Source of the DNA: Nocardioides sp. zg-1308
GTDB taxonomy: Bacteria > Actinomycetota > Actinomycetes > Propionibacteriales > Nocardioidaceae
Assembly: GCF_013155375.1 (NCBI RefSeq)
Contig: NZ_JABJQY010000002.1
Location: 2,046,001 to 2,110,000, forward strand
Length of the DNA: 64,000 nt
Direction of reading: 5' to 3'
Part shown: positions 56,524-64,000 of the stretch, piece after piece
How the letters are laid out: the number at the start of each line of letters is the position of its first letter
How positions within the stretch are numbered: the first letter of the stretch is position 1
Notes under the pieces: generated by a model
What the model was told of the DNA's origin: nothing
The model's database searches: none
The model's input: only the letters and a program-made list of their open reading frames with translations
Program-made: the position numbers and the translations under genes

Positions 56524-58158
56524 CTACGCCTCCTCGAGCAGGCCGCGGTCCTCGACCACCTCGAGGGCGAGCGTCCGGTAGCCCACCTCCTCGAAGAGGA
56601 CCGTGACCCGGTCCTCCTCGACGTCGGTCACGGTCCCGGGCCCGAACTCCACGTGCCGGACCGTGCTCTGCACGGCGTACGGCTGGTCGGCGTCCGGCTC
56701 CTCGTCGGGGGCGGTGCCCGCGACGCAGTTGTCGCAGGCGCCGCACCGGGTGCGGGTGTCGGCGCCGAAGTAGCCGAGCAGGAAGGCGCTGCGGCAGCGG
56801 TCGGTCTCGGCGTAGGCCCGCATCATCTCCACGCGCGACGCCTCGAGCCTGCGCTGCGCCTCGGCCCGGGCCACCACGGCCTCGACGAGCCTGCCCACCG
56901 GGGCGTCCTCGGGCAGGTCGCCGGACGCGCGGGCCAGGCCCACCAGGTTCACGAGCCGGCCCGTCTTGCGCGGCCCGAAGTCGACGTGCTGGCTCACCTC
57001 CCGCGGGTCGTCGCTGCCGGCGGCCTCCAGCGCGGCGACGACGGCGCGGACGTCGGCCGGCTTCGGCACGGGCGTGGCGAAGAACCGCCCCAGCGAGAGG
57101 TCCTCGGGGCGGTAGGCGAGGACCGCCTGCGCCGGCTCGCGGTCACGACCGGCGCGGCCCACCTCCTGGTAGTAGGTGTCCGGCGACTCGGGCACGTCGG
57201 CGTGGACGACGAAGCGGATGTCGGGCTTGTCGATGCCCATGCCGAAGGCGGACGTCGCGGCGACGAGGTCCAGCCCGCCGTCGGGACCGTCGTCCATGAA
57301 CGCCTCGTGCACCTCGGCGCGGCGCCGCTGGGGGAGCCCCGCGTGGTACGCCGCCGCGCGGTGTCCGCGCTCGCGCAGCGCGTCGGCGTACATCTCGGCC
57401 CCCTTGCGGGTCCGGCAGTAGACGATGCCGCTCCCGCCGCCCGGACCGACCAGCTCCGCGGACAGCTCGTCGACGAGCTCGAGGACGCGGTCCCGCTGCT
57501 CGTGGCCGTCGGCGAACCGCTCCACGGCCAGCGCGATGTTGTCCCGCTCGAAGCCGGTGACCACGACGCGGTGCCGTCGCAGGCGAAGCTGCTCGACGAT
57601 GTCCTCCTGCGTCGGGAGTGCCGCCGTCGCGGTCATCGCGACCACCCGCGGCGACCCGAGCCGCTCGACGAGCTCACCGAGCCGCAGGTAGTCCGGTCGG
57701 AAGTCGTGGCCCCAGGAGGAGACGCAGTGGGCCTCGTCGACCGCGACGAGCGTCGGCTCGAGGGAGGCGACCTCGGCGAGGACCTCCGGGTTGGCCAGCT
57801 GCTCGGGTGAGAGTAGCAGGAACCTCACCTCACCCGCGCGGGCGGCGCGCAGCGCCTCCTCGCGGTCCCCCGCGGACTCCGCGGAGCTGAGCCGGGCGGC
57901 ACCGATGCCGGCCTCGGTCAGCCCGTCGACCTGGTCCTGCTGCAGCGCGAGGAGCGGGGAGACCACGACGGTGCACCCACCGAGCAGCAGCCCGGCGAGC
58001 TGGTAGGTCAGCGACTTCCCCGCACCCGTCGGCGCCACCAGCAGCACGTCGTGCCCGTCGAGCAGCGCGCTGACCGCCTCCTCCTGCCCCGGCAGCAGGG
58101 ACTCGTGGCCGAAGTGGTGCGCTGCTGCCTCCCGCACGCGGGCCGACCGTGTCGCCAA
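56524..58158 (-). CDS. recQ: ATP-dependent DNA helicase RecQ
   Basis: A 544-residue superfamily II helicase with Walker A A-P-T-G-A-G-K-S, D-E-A-H, the T-A-T motif III and motif VI Q-E-V-G-R-A-G-R-D. The zinc-binding domain (C-R-S ... C-G-A-C-D-N-C) is present, but the HRDC domain of long RecQ proteins is absent. I chose TTG 58158, preceded by GGAGG; the longer frame upstream is Arg-rich and unlikely. Its Shine-Dalgarno lies in a hairpin. Confidence 0.9.
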   Translation of the reverse strand: MATRSARVREAAAHHFGHESLLPGQEEAVSALLDGHDVLLVAPTGAGKSLTYQLAGLLLGGCTVVVSPLLALQQDQVDGLTEAGIGAARLSSAESAGDREEALRAARAGEVRFLLLSPEQLANPEVLAEVASLEPTLVAVDEAHCVSSWGHDFRPDYLRLGELVERLGSPRVVAMTATAALPTQEDIVEQLRLRRHRVVVTGFERDNIALAVERFADGHEQRDRVLELVDELSAELVGPGGGSGIVYCRTRKGAEMYADALRERGHRAAAYHAGLPQRRRAEVHEAFMDDGPDGGLDLVAATSAFGMGIDKPDIRFVVHADVPESPDTYYQEVGRAGRDREPAQAVLAYRPEDLSLGRFFATPVPKPADVRAVVAALEAAGSDDPREVSQHVDFGPRKTGRLVNLVGLARASGDLPEDAPVGRLVEAVVARAEAQRRLEASRVEMMRAYAETDRCRSAFLLGYFGADTRTRCGACDNCVAGTAPDEEPDADQPYAVQSTVRHVEFGPGTVTDVEEDRVTVLFEEVGYRTLALEVVEDRGLLEEA

Positions 58159-58169
58159 CGCCTGTTCCT

Positions 58170-58210
58170 CCCCACCCGGCCGCCGGCCGGTCTGTCCGCG
58201 GAGGGTGGGG
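58170..58210 (-). promoter_or_regulatory. Hairpin overlapping the recQ ribosome-binding site
   Basis: CCCCACCC and GGGTGGGG arms (58210-58203 and 58177-58170 on the minus strand) with GC-rich sequence between. The downstream arm runs into GGGGAGG, the recQ Shine-Dalgarno, so the hairpin could limit translation. Confidence 0.45.
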
Positions 58211-58286
58211 GTACCCCCGCTCGACCCGGCCCATGCGGGGCCGGCACGTGGTTGCGAGCCGTCGACGACCGCTCGATGATGGCCCC

Positions 58287-59177
58287 ATGACCGCACCCTG
58301 GACGCCCGGTACGGTGGCCGTGCCCGGCGCCGTGCTCGCCTTCTCCGTGCTCGGCGACCTGGCCACCGCCACGCCCGACGCGCCGCCGCTCGTGCTGGCC
58401 GGGTCACCCATGGACAGCACCGGGTTCGGCAGCCTCGCCGCCGCGCTCGGCACCGACCGGGTGCTCGTGCTGACCGACCCGCGCAACACCGGCCGGAGCA
58501 CGCGCGAGGACGACACCGCCGCCGTCACGCCCGAGGAGCACGCCGAGGACCTGCACGCCCTCGTCCGGACCCTCGACGCTGGCCCAGTCGACGTCCTCGC
58601 CTCGTCCGGGGCGGCCGTCAACTTCCTGCACCTCGTCGCCACCCACCCCGACGACGTACGCGTCCTGGTGGCGCACGAGCCGCCGATGACCGCGCTGCTG
58701 CCCGACGCGGACGCGATCGCGCGGGTGTGCGCCGACATGGTCGCCACCTACGACGCCTGCGGCCTCGGTCCGGCCATGGCCCGGTTCATCGGGCTGGTGG
58801 TGCACCGGGGCGAAGTGACCGGCGACGAGCCGGCCCCGGGCCCCGCGATGTTCGGCCTGCCGACCGACGACGACGGCTCGCGCAACGACCCGTTGATGGC
58901 CAACATGCGCGGCGAGGGCGTCACCCGCGTGCCGGACCTCGAGGCGGTGCGCCGCGCACCGACGCGGGTCGTCGTGGCGGTGGGGGAGGAGTCGGGCGGA
59001 CCCACCGACGGCGAGGTCGCCGGCCGGTCGGCGTACGCGCTGGCGGCAGCGCTCGGGCAGGAGCCGGTGGTGTTCCCCGGCGGCCACAACGGCTTCCTGG
59101 GCGGGGAGTTCGGTCAGACCGGCAAGCCGCAGGAGTTCGCGGCGCGGCTGACCGAGGTGCTCGCGGCTACCAGGTGA
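58287..59177 (+). CDS. Alpha/beta hydrolase
   Basis: 296 residues of alpha/beta-hydrolase type with D-P-R-N-T-G-R-S and a C-terminal G-G-H-N. The nucleophile elbow reads A-S-S-G-A rather than G-x-S-x-G, so the expected glycine before the serine is replaced. ATG 58287 is 6 bases after GATGAT (58275-58280). Its 3' end overlaps the convergent amphi-Trp gene by 11 bp. Substrate unknown. Confidence 0.82.
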   Translation: MTAPWTPGTVAVPGAVLAFSVLGDLATATPDAPPLVLAGSPMDSTGFGSLAAALGTDRVLVLTDPRNTGRSTREDDTAAVTPEEHAEDLHALVRTLDAGPVDVLASSGAAVNFLHLVATHPDDVRVLVAHEPPMTALLPDADAIARVCADMVATYDACGLGPAMARFIGLVVHRGEVTGDEPAPGPAMFGLPTDDDGSRNDPLMANMRGEGVTRVPDLEAVRRAPTRVVVAVGEESGGPTDGEVAGRSAYALAAALGQEPVVFPGGHNGFLGGEFGQTGKPQEFAARLTEVLAATR

Positions 59178-59382
59178 GCTCGATCTCCACCTCGTTGGAC
59201 TCGCCGAGCTCCACCTCCACCTTGAGGTTCACCTGCTCGGGCACGGAGACCGTGATGCGACCACCGTCGCGCAGGAACTCCACCGAGTTGTGCTTGGCGA
59301 GGGAGTCGGCGAGGGCGCGCAGCCTGGTCGCGGCCTCCTCGCGGGTCATCGTCCGGGTCTCGTCCATCTCGAAGAGGTCCAT
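59167..59382 (-). CDS. Amphi-Trp domain protein
   Basis: 71 residues matching the amphi-Trp family: M-T-R-E-E-A-A-T-R-L-R-A-L-A-D-S-L near the start and V-E-I-E-L-T-W at the end. ATG 59382 lies 7 bases after TAGGTT (59395-59390 on this strand). A TTG three codons upstream is possible but less likely. Role unknown. Confidence 0.82.
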   Translation of the reverse strand: MDLFEMDETRTMTREEAATRLRALADSLAKHNSVEFLRDGGRITVSVPEQVNLKVEVELGESNEVEIELTW

Positions 59383-59409
59383 GGGGCCCAACCTAGCCCT
59401 CGCTCGACG

Positions 59410-60558
59410 TCACAGCCCCAGCATGCGCCCGATGATCTCCTTCTGGATCTCGGTGGTGCCGCCGTAGATCGTCTGGATCCGCGAGTCGGTGTAGGCCTTG
59501 GAGATCGGGTACTCGTCCATGTAGCCGTAGCCGCCGTGCAGCTGCACGCCCGCGTCCACGACCCGCTTCTGCAGCTCGGTGGTCCACCACTTCGCCATCG
59601 AGGCGAGGGAGGTGTCGACCTCGCCGGCGTTGAGGCGCAGCACGCAGTCGTTGATGAAGACCCGGGCGATGTGGGCCTCGGTGGCCATCTCGGCGAGCAC
59701 GAACCGGTTGTGCTGGAACGACCCGATCGGCTTGCCGAAGGCCTCCCGCTCGCGGGCATAGGCCAGGCACAGGTCGAGGACGTGCTCGATGGCGGCCACC
59801 GCGATGCACCCGATCGAGATGCGCTCCTGCGGCAGGTTCTCCATCAGCGAGACGAAACCTGACCCCTCGGCGCCGAGCAGGTTCTCCTTCGGCACGCGTA
59901 CGTCGGTGAACGACAGCTCGGCGGTGTCCTGGGCGTGCAGGCCCATCTTGGCGAGATTGCGGCCGCGCTCGAAGCCGTCCATGCCCCGCTCGACGACGAG
60001 CAGCGAGATGCCCTGGTGCCCGGCGTCGGGGTCGGTGCGGCACACGACGACCACCAGGTCGGCCAGGATGCCGTTGGAGATGAACGTCTTCGAGCCGTTG
60101 AGGACGTAGTGGTCGCCGGCGTCGACGGCCGTCGTACGGATGCCCTGCAGGTCCGAGCCCGCACCCGGCTCGGTCATCGCGATGGCGGTCACGAGGTCGC
60201 CGGAGACGCAGCCGGGCAGCCACCGCCGCTTCTGCTCCTCGGTGCCCAGCGAGGAGAGGTAGGGGACGATGATGTCGGTGTGCACGGCGAAGCCGGGGCC
60301 GGAGGCCCCGGCGCGGGCGGACTCCTCGGCGAGCACCATGTTGTAGCGGAAGTCGCGTATCCCCGGTCCGCCGTGGGCCTCGTCCACGTCGAAGCACAGC
60401 AGCCCGCGCTCACCGGCGCGGCGCCACACCTCGCGGTCGACGATGCCGTCTCGCTCCCACTGCGCGTGGAACGGCACCACCTCCTTGTCGAAGAAGGCGC
60501 GCGCGACGGCGCGGAAGTCCTCGTGCTCCTGCTCGAGGATGCTGGGGCGCTCAGGCAT
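59410..60558 (-). CDS. Acyl-CoA dehydrogenase
   Basis: A 382-residue FAD enzyme that introduces the alpha-beta double bond of acyl-CoAs. A-M-T-E-P-G-A-G-S-D is signature 1, Q-L-H-G-G-Y-G-Y-M signature 2, and the catalytic base is the glutamate in I-Y-G-G-T-T-E-I. ATG 60558 is preceded by GGAG. Chain-length preference cannot be read from the sequence. Confidence 0.93.
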   Translation of the reverse strand: MPERPSILEQEHEDFRAVARAFFDKEVVPFHAQWERDGIVDREVWRRAGERGLLCFDVDEAHGGPGIRDFRYNMVLAEESARAGASGPGFAVHTDIIVPYLSSLGTEEQKRRWLPGCVSGDLVTAIAMTEPGAGSDLQGIRTTAVDAGDHYVLNGSKTFISNGILADLVVVVCRTDPDAGHQGISLLVVERGMDGFERGRNLAKMGLHAQDTAELSFTDVRVPKENLLGAEGSGFVSLMENLPQERISIGCIAVAAIEHVLDLCLAYAREREAFGKPIGSFQHNRFVLAEMATEAHIARVFINDCVLRLNAGEVDTSLASMAKWWTTELQKRVVDAGVQLHGGYGYMDEYPISKAYTDSRIQTIYGGTTEIQKEIIGRMLGL

Positions 60559-60631
60559 GGCGACGACTCCTGTCGGCGGGGTGGTCCCGCGGGGTGAGGT
60601 GGTGCGGCGGGGCCGCACCTACGGTGGCGGG

Positions 60632-61153
60632 ATGGGTCTGGTGAGCACGTCGATACGCGCAACGCACCTCGTCACCAACGCCGCCTGGTTCGGTGGCTCG
60701 CTCTTCGGTGCGGTGGGCCTCAACCCGGCCGCGCGCGAGCCCGACACCCGGCGCGAGCAGGTCGAGGTCTCCGGCACCGGGTGGGAGCGCTGGGGACCGG
60801 TGCAGGGGGCGGCGATCGCGCTGCACCTGCTGAGCGGCATCGCGATCACCGCCGACAACCGCAACCGGGTCGCGGGGCACGCGCCCACGACCGTCACCAC
60901 CGTCGCGAAGGCGCTGCTCACCGGCGCTGCGGTCGCCTCCACGGCTGCCGCGTACGTCCACGGCGAGCGCCTCGGACGCGCCGAGGGCGAGGACGGCCAC
61001 CCGCGCGACCCACGCGCCGCCGAGCACGCGCGGCGCAGGCTGTCGTGGCTGCAGTGGGCCACGCCGGCGCTCACCGGCGCCCTGCTGGTGCTCGACGCCG
61101 AGCTCGGTGAGCAGCAGCGTGGGGCGGCGGGTCTGCTGGACCGGCGCTGGTGA
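60632..61153 (+). CDS. Putative membrane protein, paralogue of 62857-63414
   Basis: 173 residues with hydrophobic segments near the start, middle and end. A-A-W-F-G-G-S-L-F and G-W-E-R-W-G-P-V-Q-G-A-A-I-A-L-H, then L-Q-W-A-T-P-A-L-T-G-A-L-L, recur in the same order in the protein at 62857-63414. ATG 60632 is 6 bases after TACGGT (60620-60625). Function unknown. Confidence 0.78.
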   Translation: MGLVSTSIRATHLVTNAAWFGGSLFGAVGLNPAAREPDTRREQVEVSGTGWERWGPVQGAAIALHLLSGIAITADNRNRVAGHAPTTVTTVAKALLTGAAVASTAAAYVHGERLGRAEGEDGHPRDPRAAEHARRRLSWLQWATPALTGALLVLDAELGEQQRGAAGLLDRRW

Positions 61154-61162
61154 GCGCACGGG

Positions 61163-62203
61163 TCAGGACACCCATTCCTTGACCCGGGCGACCGTTGCCG
61201 CGGGGTCGTCGGAGACCGGCGTGATGTTGAGGTCGGTGACGCCCGCCTCGCCGAACGCGGCGATGCGCTCCTTGACGTAGGACTCGGGGCCCACGAGGTT
61301 CGCCGCCTCGAGCCACTCGGCCGGGATCAGCGCCTCGGCCTCCTTCTTCTTGCCCGAGAGGTAGAGGTCCTGGATCTCCTCGGCCTCCTGCTCGTAGCCG
61401 TAGGCGCGGGCGACGTCGTTGTAGAAGTTCTTGCCCTTGGCGCCCATGCCGCCGACGTAGAGGGCGAAGATCGGTCGCGCGAGGTCGAGCAGCGCCTTGG
61501 TCTCCGGGCCCTCGCCGATGGCGACCATCCCGCCCGCCATCACCCGCAGCGGGGCGAGGCCCTCCTGCCGCTCGGCGTTGCCTGCGGCGAGCGCGTCGCC
61601 CCAGACGAGGTGCGACTTCTCGGGGTGGAAGAGGTGGGGGATCCAGCCGTCGGCGATCTGCGCGGTCTGCTCGACGTTCCTGGGCCCGAGGGCGGCGATC
61701 CAGATGGGGATGGTGTCGCGCTCCGGCCGCGTCAGCAGCTTGAGCGGCTTGCCGAGCCCGGTGACGGCGCCGTCGTCCTTGGTCAGCGGCAGGTGGAACT
61801 CGCCGTCGGCGGTGAGCGGCTCGCGCCGGAGGCCGCTGCGGATGATCTCGACGACCTCGGCCGTGCGGGCCATCGGTCGGCGGTAGGGCACCCCGTGGAA
61901 GCCTTCGATCACCTGCGGTCCGCTGACCCCGATGCCGAGGATCGCGCGCCCGCCGCTGACGTTGTCGAGCCCGGCCGCCGTCTGGAGCAGGGCGCCGGGC
62001 GTGCGCGAGTAGATGTTGAGGATCCCGGAGCCGATCTGCACCGTCTCGGTCTTCGCCGCGAGGTAGCCCATGAGCGTGGGGGAGTCGAAGCCGTAGGCCT
62101 CCGCGACCCACACGCTGTCGAGACCGGCCTTCTCCAGCGCGACCACCTGGTCGGCCGCGGTGCGGGGGTTGCCGTCGTACATCAGCAGGGTCGCGAGGCG
62201 CAT
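61163..62203 (-). CDS. LLM-class oxidoreductase, probably F420-dependent
   Basis: 346 residues of the luciferase-like TIM barrel: V-W-V-A-E-A-Y-G-F-D-S, G-S-G-I-L-N-I-Y-S-R-T-P and G-R-A-I-L-G-I-G-V-S-G-P are family hallmarks. Actinobacterial members of this pattern usually use cofactor F420. ATG 62203 is 6 bases after CACGAT, and a 25-bp palindrome covers that box, so the gene is probably repressed by an unlinked regulator. Confidence 0.88.
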   Translation of the reverse strand: MRLATLLMYDGNPRTAADQVVALEKAGLDSVWVAEAYGFDSPTLMGYLAAKTETVQIGSGILNIYSRTPGALLQTAAGLDNVSGGRAILGIGVSGPQVIEGFHGVPYRRPMARTAEVVEIIRSGLRREPLTADGEFHLPLTKDDGAVTGLGKPLKLLTRPERDTIPIWIAALGPRNVEQTAQIADGWIPHLFHPEKSHLVWGDALAAGNAERQEGLAPLRVMAGGMVAIGEGPETKALLDLARPIFALYVGGMGAKGKNFYNDVARAYGYEQEAEEIQDLYLSGKKKEAEALIPAEWLEAANLVGPESYVKERIAAFGEAGVTDLNITPVSDDPAATVARVKEWVS

Positions 62204-62209
62204 ACCGCA

Positions 62210-62234
62210 ATCGTGACAGTGGAACTGTCACGAT
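62210..62234. promoter_or_regulatory. Palindromic operator between divergent genes
   Basis: Perfect 11-bp arms ATCGTGACAGT and ACTGTCACGAT around three bases. It overlaps the -10 box of the LLM gene and lies 20 bases upstream of the LysM gene. The form is typical of TetR-family sites. Confidence 0.78.
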
Positions 62235-62254
62235 GGCAAGGTCGATACTCGGGC

Positions 62255-62767
62255 ATGGGCCTCATCACTGACGTACGGGTGCGCCAGCCCGCCCGGCACG
62301 ACCTCGTCGCACGCACGTTCCTCGTCGCCGGTGTCGGCAACGGGTTCGAGGGCACCATCGGCATCCGGGTGCTCGATCCCCGCGGCCGGGTGCTGGCCGA
62401 GGACTTCGCGCAGTCGGAGGGCGGGATGGCCGGCGTCGGCGCCTTCTCGGCACGGGTCACCGTGGCGAGTCCGCCGCGAGACGGCACCCGCCTGACGGTG
62501 CAGGTCTTCGGCGACAACCCGGGCCTGCCCGACGAGGGGCCCAGTCCGGGGTTCCACACCCGGGAGGTCGAGGTCGTGATGTTCGCCGACCTCCGCGGCT
62601 GGCTGCTCTACCGCGTGGAGACCGGCGACACGCTGACCTCGATCGTGCGGAAGCTGCGCGACTTCACGCGTACGACGGTCGCGCAGGTGGTCGCGGCCAA
62701 CCCCGCGATCACCGACCCCGACGCGATCCGCGTCGGCCAGCGGCTGCGGATCCCCCAGAAGGACTGA
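62255..62767 (+). CDS. Gmad2 and LysM domain protein
   Basis: 170 residues. The first ~110 resemble the Gmad2 immunoglobulin-like domain (F-E-G-T-I-G-I-R-V-L-D-P-R-G-R-V-L-A). The last 55 are a LysM domain (Y-R-V-E-T-G-D-T-L-T-S-I-V ... I-R-V-G-Q-R-L-R-I-P) that usually binds peptidoglycan. No signal peptide is visible with ATG 62255, so the protein may be intracellular. It is divergent from the LLM gene. Confidence 0.82.
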   Translation: MGLITDVRVRQPARHDLVARTFLVAGVGNGFEGTIGIRVLDPRGRVLAEDFAQSEGGMAGVGAFSARVTVASPPRDGTRLTVQVFGDNPGLPDEGPSPGFHTREVEVVMFADLRGWLLYRVETGDTLTSIVRKLRDFTRTTVAQVVAANPAITDPDAIRVGQRLRIPQKD

Positions 62768-62787
62768 CGAGGCTTGTCACCGAACCG

Positions 62788-62836
62788 TGATCGCGGAAGA
62801 TCCGAGCCACCAGGTGACTCGGATCTTCCACGATCA
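62788..62836. terminator. Bidirectional terminator hairpin
   Basis: TGATCG plus GGAAGATCCGAG pairs with CTCGGATCTTCC plus CGATCA: 18 pairs and one internal C-A mismatch around an 11-base loop. It sits between the convergent genes ending at 62767 and 62857. Confidence 0.85.
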
Positions 62837-62856
62837 GCGTTCGGGTCGAGAGGACG

Positions 62857-63414
62857 TCAGCTGGGCAGGCCCGTGATCCTGGCGGCGATGCCCTCGAGGA
62901 CGTTGGACGGGCGCTGCTCCTCGCCCGCCTGGGCGCTGACGACGACCAGGGCGCCGGTGAGGACCGGGACCGCCCACTGGAGCAGCTTGAGCTGACGCTG
63001 CGCGGCGGCCACGTCGGCGGGGGTGGTGCTGGCCGGCTCCGTGCCCGACTCGGCGGGCACGGCGGTCTCGGCCGAGACACGCTTGCCGAGGACGCGGCTG
63101 TAGGCGGTGACGCCGAGGGCGGCCGCGGTGAGGCCGGTCTTGATCAGCACGGTGCGGGTGGCGCCCTTCTGGGCCTTCGCACGACCGGCGTCGCTGCCGA
63201 GCATGCCGATGCTGCCGATGACGTGGGCAGCGATGGCCGCGGCGTTGACCGGGGTCCAGCGGTCCCAGCCGACGTTGGCCACGGCCCCGACGCGGCCGGG
63301 GGAGCCCGCCTCGGCGGCAGCGTGGTTGAGGGCCGTCGCGTTGGCGAGCGTGCCGCCGAACCAGGCCGCCAGGCCGACGTCGTGGAGCGAGCGGGACAGG
63401 GTGTTCGTGGACAT
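62857..63414 (-). CDS. Putative membrane protein, paralogue of 60632-61153
   Basis: 185 residues with A-A-W-F-G-G-T-L-A, G-W-D-R-W-T-P-V-N-A-A-A-I-A-A-H and L-L-Q-W-A-V-P-V-L-T-G-A-L-V in the same order as the neighbour at 60632. Three hydrophobic segments suggest an integral membrane protein. ATG 63414 follows GGAGG. Function unknown. Confidence 0.78.
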   Translation of the reverse strand: MSTNTLSRSLHDVGLAAWFGGTLANATALNHAAAEAGSPGRVGAVANVGWDRWTPVNAAAIAAHVIGSIGMLGSDAGRAKAQKGATRTVLIKTGLTAAALGVTAYSRVLGKRVSAETAVPAESGTEPASTTPADVAAAQRQLKLLQWAVPVLTGALVVVSAQAGEEQRPSNVLEGIAARITGLPS

Positions 63415-63518
63415 GGGTCCTCCGGGGGTGGACGGGTCGGTGCGGAACTCGGTTCGTACCCGCCACCCCTCGATCCATGCCCGGCGCACCACCCGGAGGG
63501 GGGCCACCCCCGTGGGGC

Positions 63519-64000
63519 TCACCGACCGAGGTCGGGCACCACCTCGGCGCCCGGCAGGTCGACGAGCAGCCGACCCGGCAGGAGCAGCTTGGAGCGTCGC
63601 ACGCCGCTGCCGAGGACGACGACGGGCTCGTCGAGGAGCGCCTCGTGCACCAGCACCCGCCAACCCTCCGGCAGCCCCACCGGCGTGATCCCGCCGTGCT
63701 CCATGCCGGTCTCGGCGACCGCCCGGTCCATCGGCAGGAACGACGCCTTGCGGACGTCGAGCAGCTTGCGCACCAGCGTGTTGACGTCCGCGCGGGTGTC
63801 GGCGCGGACCACGCAGGCGGCGACCCGCTCCTCGCCCGCCCGCGCCCCGGCGACGACCACGCAGTTGCCGCTGGCGGTCATCGCGACGTCGTACGCCTCG
63901 CTCATCGCGGCCGTGTCGGCGAGGTCCGGGTCGATCTCCACGACGGCGACCTCCGCCGCCCCCGGCCACGCCGCCAGCGCCGCCGCGACGGGTGCCGCCA
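63519..64000 (-). CDS. YbaK/prolyl-tRNA-editing-domain deacylase, 5' end outside window
   Basis: About 160 residues are visible; the frame is open to the window edge. K-L-L-D-V-R-K-A-S-F and H-G-G-I-T-P-V-G-L-P are conserved in the YbaK/ProX family, which removes wrong amino acids from tRNA. A GTG at 63941 could start a shorter form, but family-like sequence continues upstream of it, so I regard the gene as cut by the window. Confidence 0.82.
   Translation of the reverse strand, partial: AAPVAAALAAWPGAAEVAVVEIDPDLADTAAMSEAYDVAMTASGNCVVVAGARAGEERVAACVVRADTRADVNTLVRKLLDVRKASFLPMDRAVAETGMEHGGITPVGLPEGWRVLVHEALLDEPVVVLGSGVRRSKLLLPGRLLVDLPGAEVVPDLGR

Overview
The window reads as a stretch of a high-GC actinobacterial chromosome, most like Nocardioides and relatives (Nocardioidaceae). 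This is inferred from several things seen together: very GC-rich third codon positions, a mycothiol-dependent formaldehyde dehydrogenase, an F420-type luciferase-like oxidoreductase, CIRCE-controlled groES-groEL, and many genes whose start codon lies 6-7 bases after a TANNNT -10 box. The last pattern is typical of leaderless actinobacterial transcripts. I see no rRNA, tRNA, CRISPR, phage or insertion sequence.

Layout. 1-4.9 kb: end of alr, a hydrolase, and the tRNA t6A genes (a GNAT-TsaE fusion, tsaB, rimI, tsaD), tightly overlapped. 4.9-9.4 kb: two proteins resembling type VII secretion substrates, a lipoprotein, and an ECF sigma factor with a membrane-anchored propeller-like partner. 9.5-11.3 kb: mycothiol-dependent formaldehyde oxidation. 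11.3-15.8 kb: XRE regulator, GNAT, GH3 lipoprotein, THUMP-like methyltransferase, with several short repeats. 15.8-19 kb: groES-groEL under two CIRCE boxes, then an ACT-GNAT protein. 19-32.6 kb: a GMP-synthesis neighbourhood (guaB, guaB3, guaA) interleaved with a secreted metalloprotease, a CHAP protein, glpD and an aldehyde dehydrogenase. 33-35.4 kb: a sodium/solute symporter with a small membrane partner. 35.5-44.7 kb: a xylose regulon (xylFGH plus a ROK regulator; xylB-xylA plus a second ROK regulator; a shortened XylF-like lipoprotein). 44.7-64 kb: housekeeping and accessory genes (map, MMPL exporter, fadD, HNH nuclease, TetR with a membrane protein, RecQ, acyl-CoA dehydrogenase, LLM oxidoreductase, LysM protein, YbaK-like deacylase).

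How it fits together. Xylose enters through XylFGH and is isomerised by XylA and phosphorylated by XylB. Two different palindromes, each overlapping promoter elements, and two ROK proteins imply two separate repressor circuits. GuaB and GuaA convert IMP to GMP; GuaB3 probably acts on the same nucleotides. TsaE, TsaB and TsaD make the t6A37 modification of tRNA. MscR and its metallo-hydrolase partner remove formaldehyde through mycothiol.

The least explained features are four clear tandem triplications of 13-23 bp (plus one degenerate case) at stop codons, a 46-bp direct repeat pair with an internal dyad, a XylF paralogue lacking its middle, an orphan pair of type VII-like substrates, a CTG-started repressor, and a MerR regulator that has lost its DNA-binding domain.
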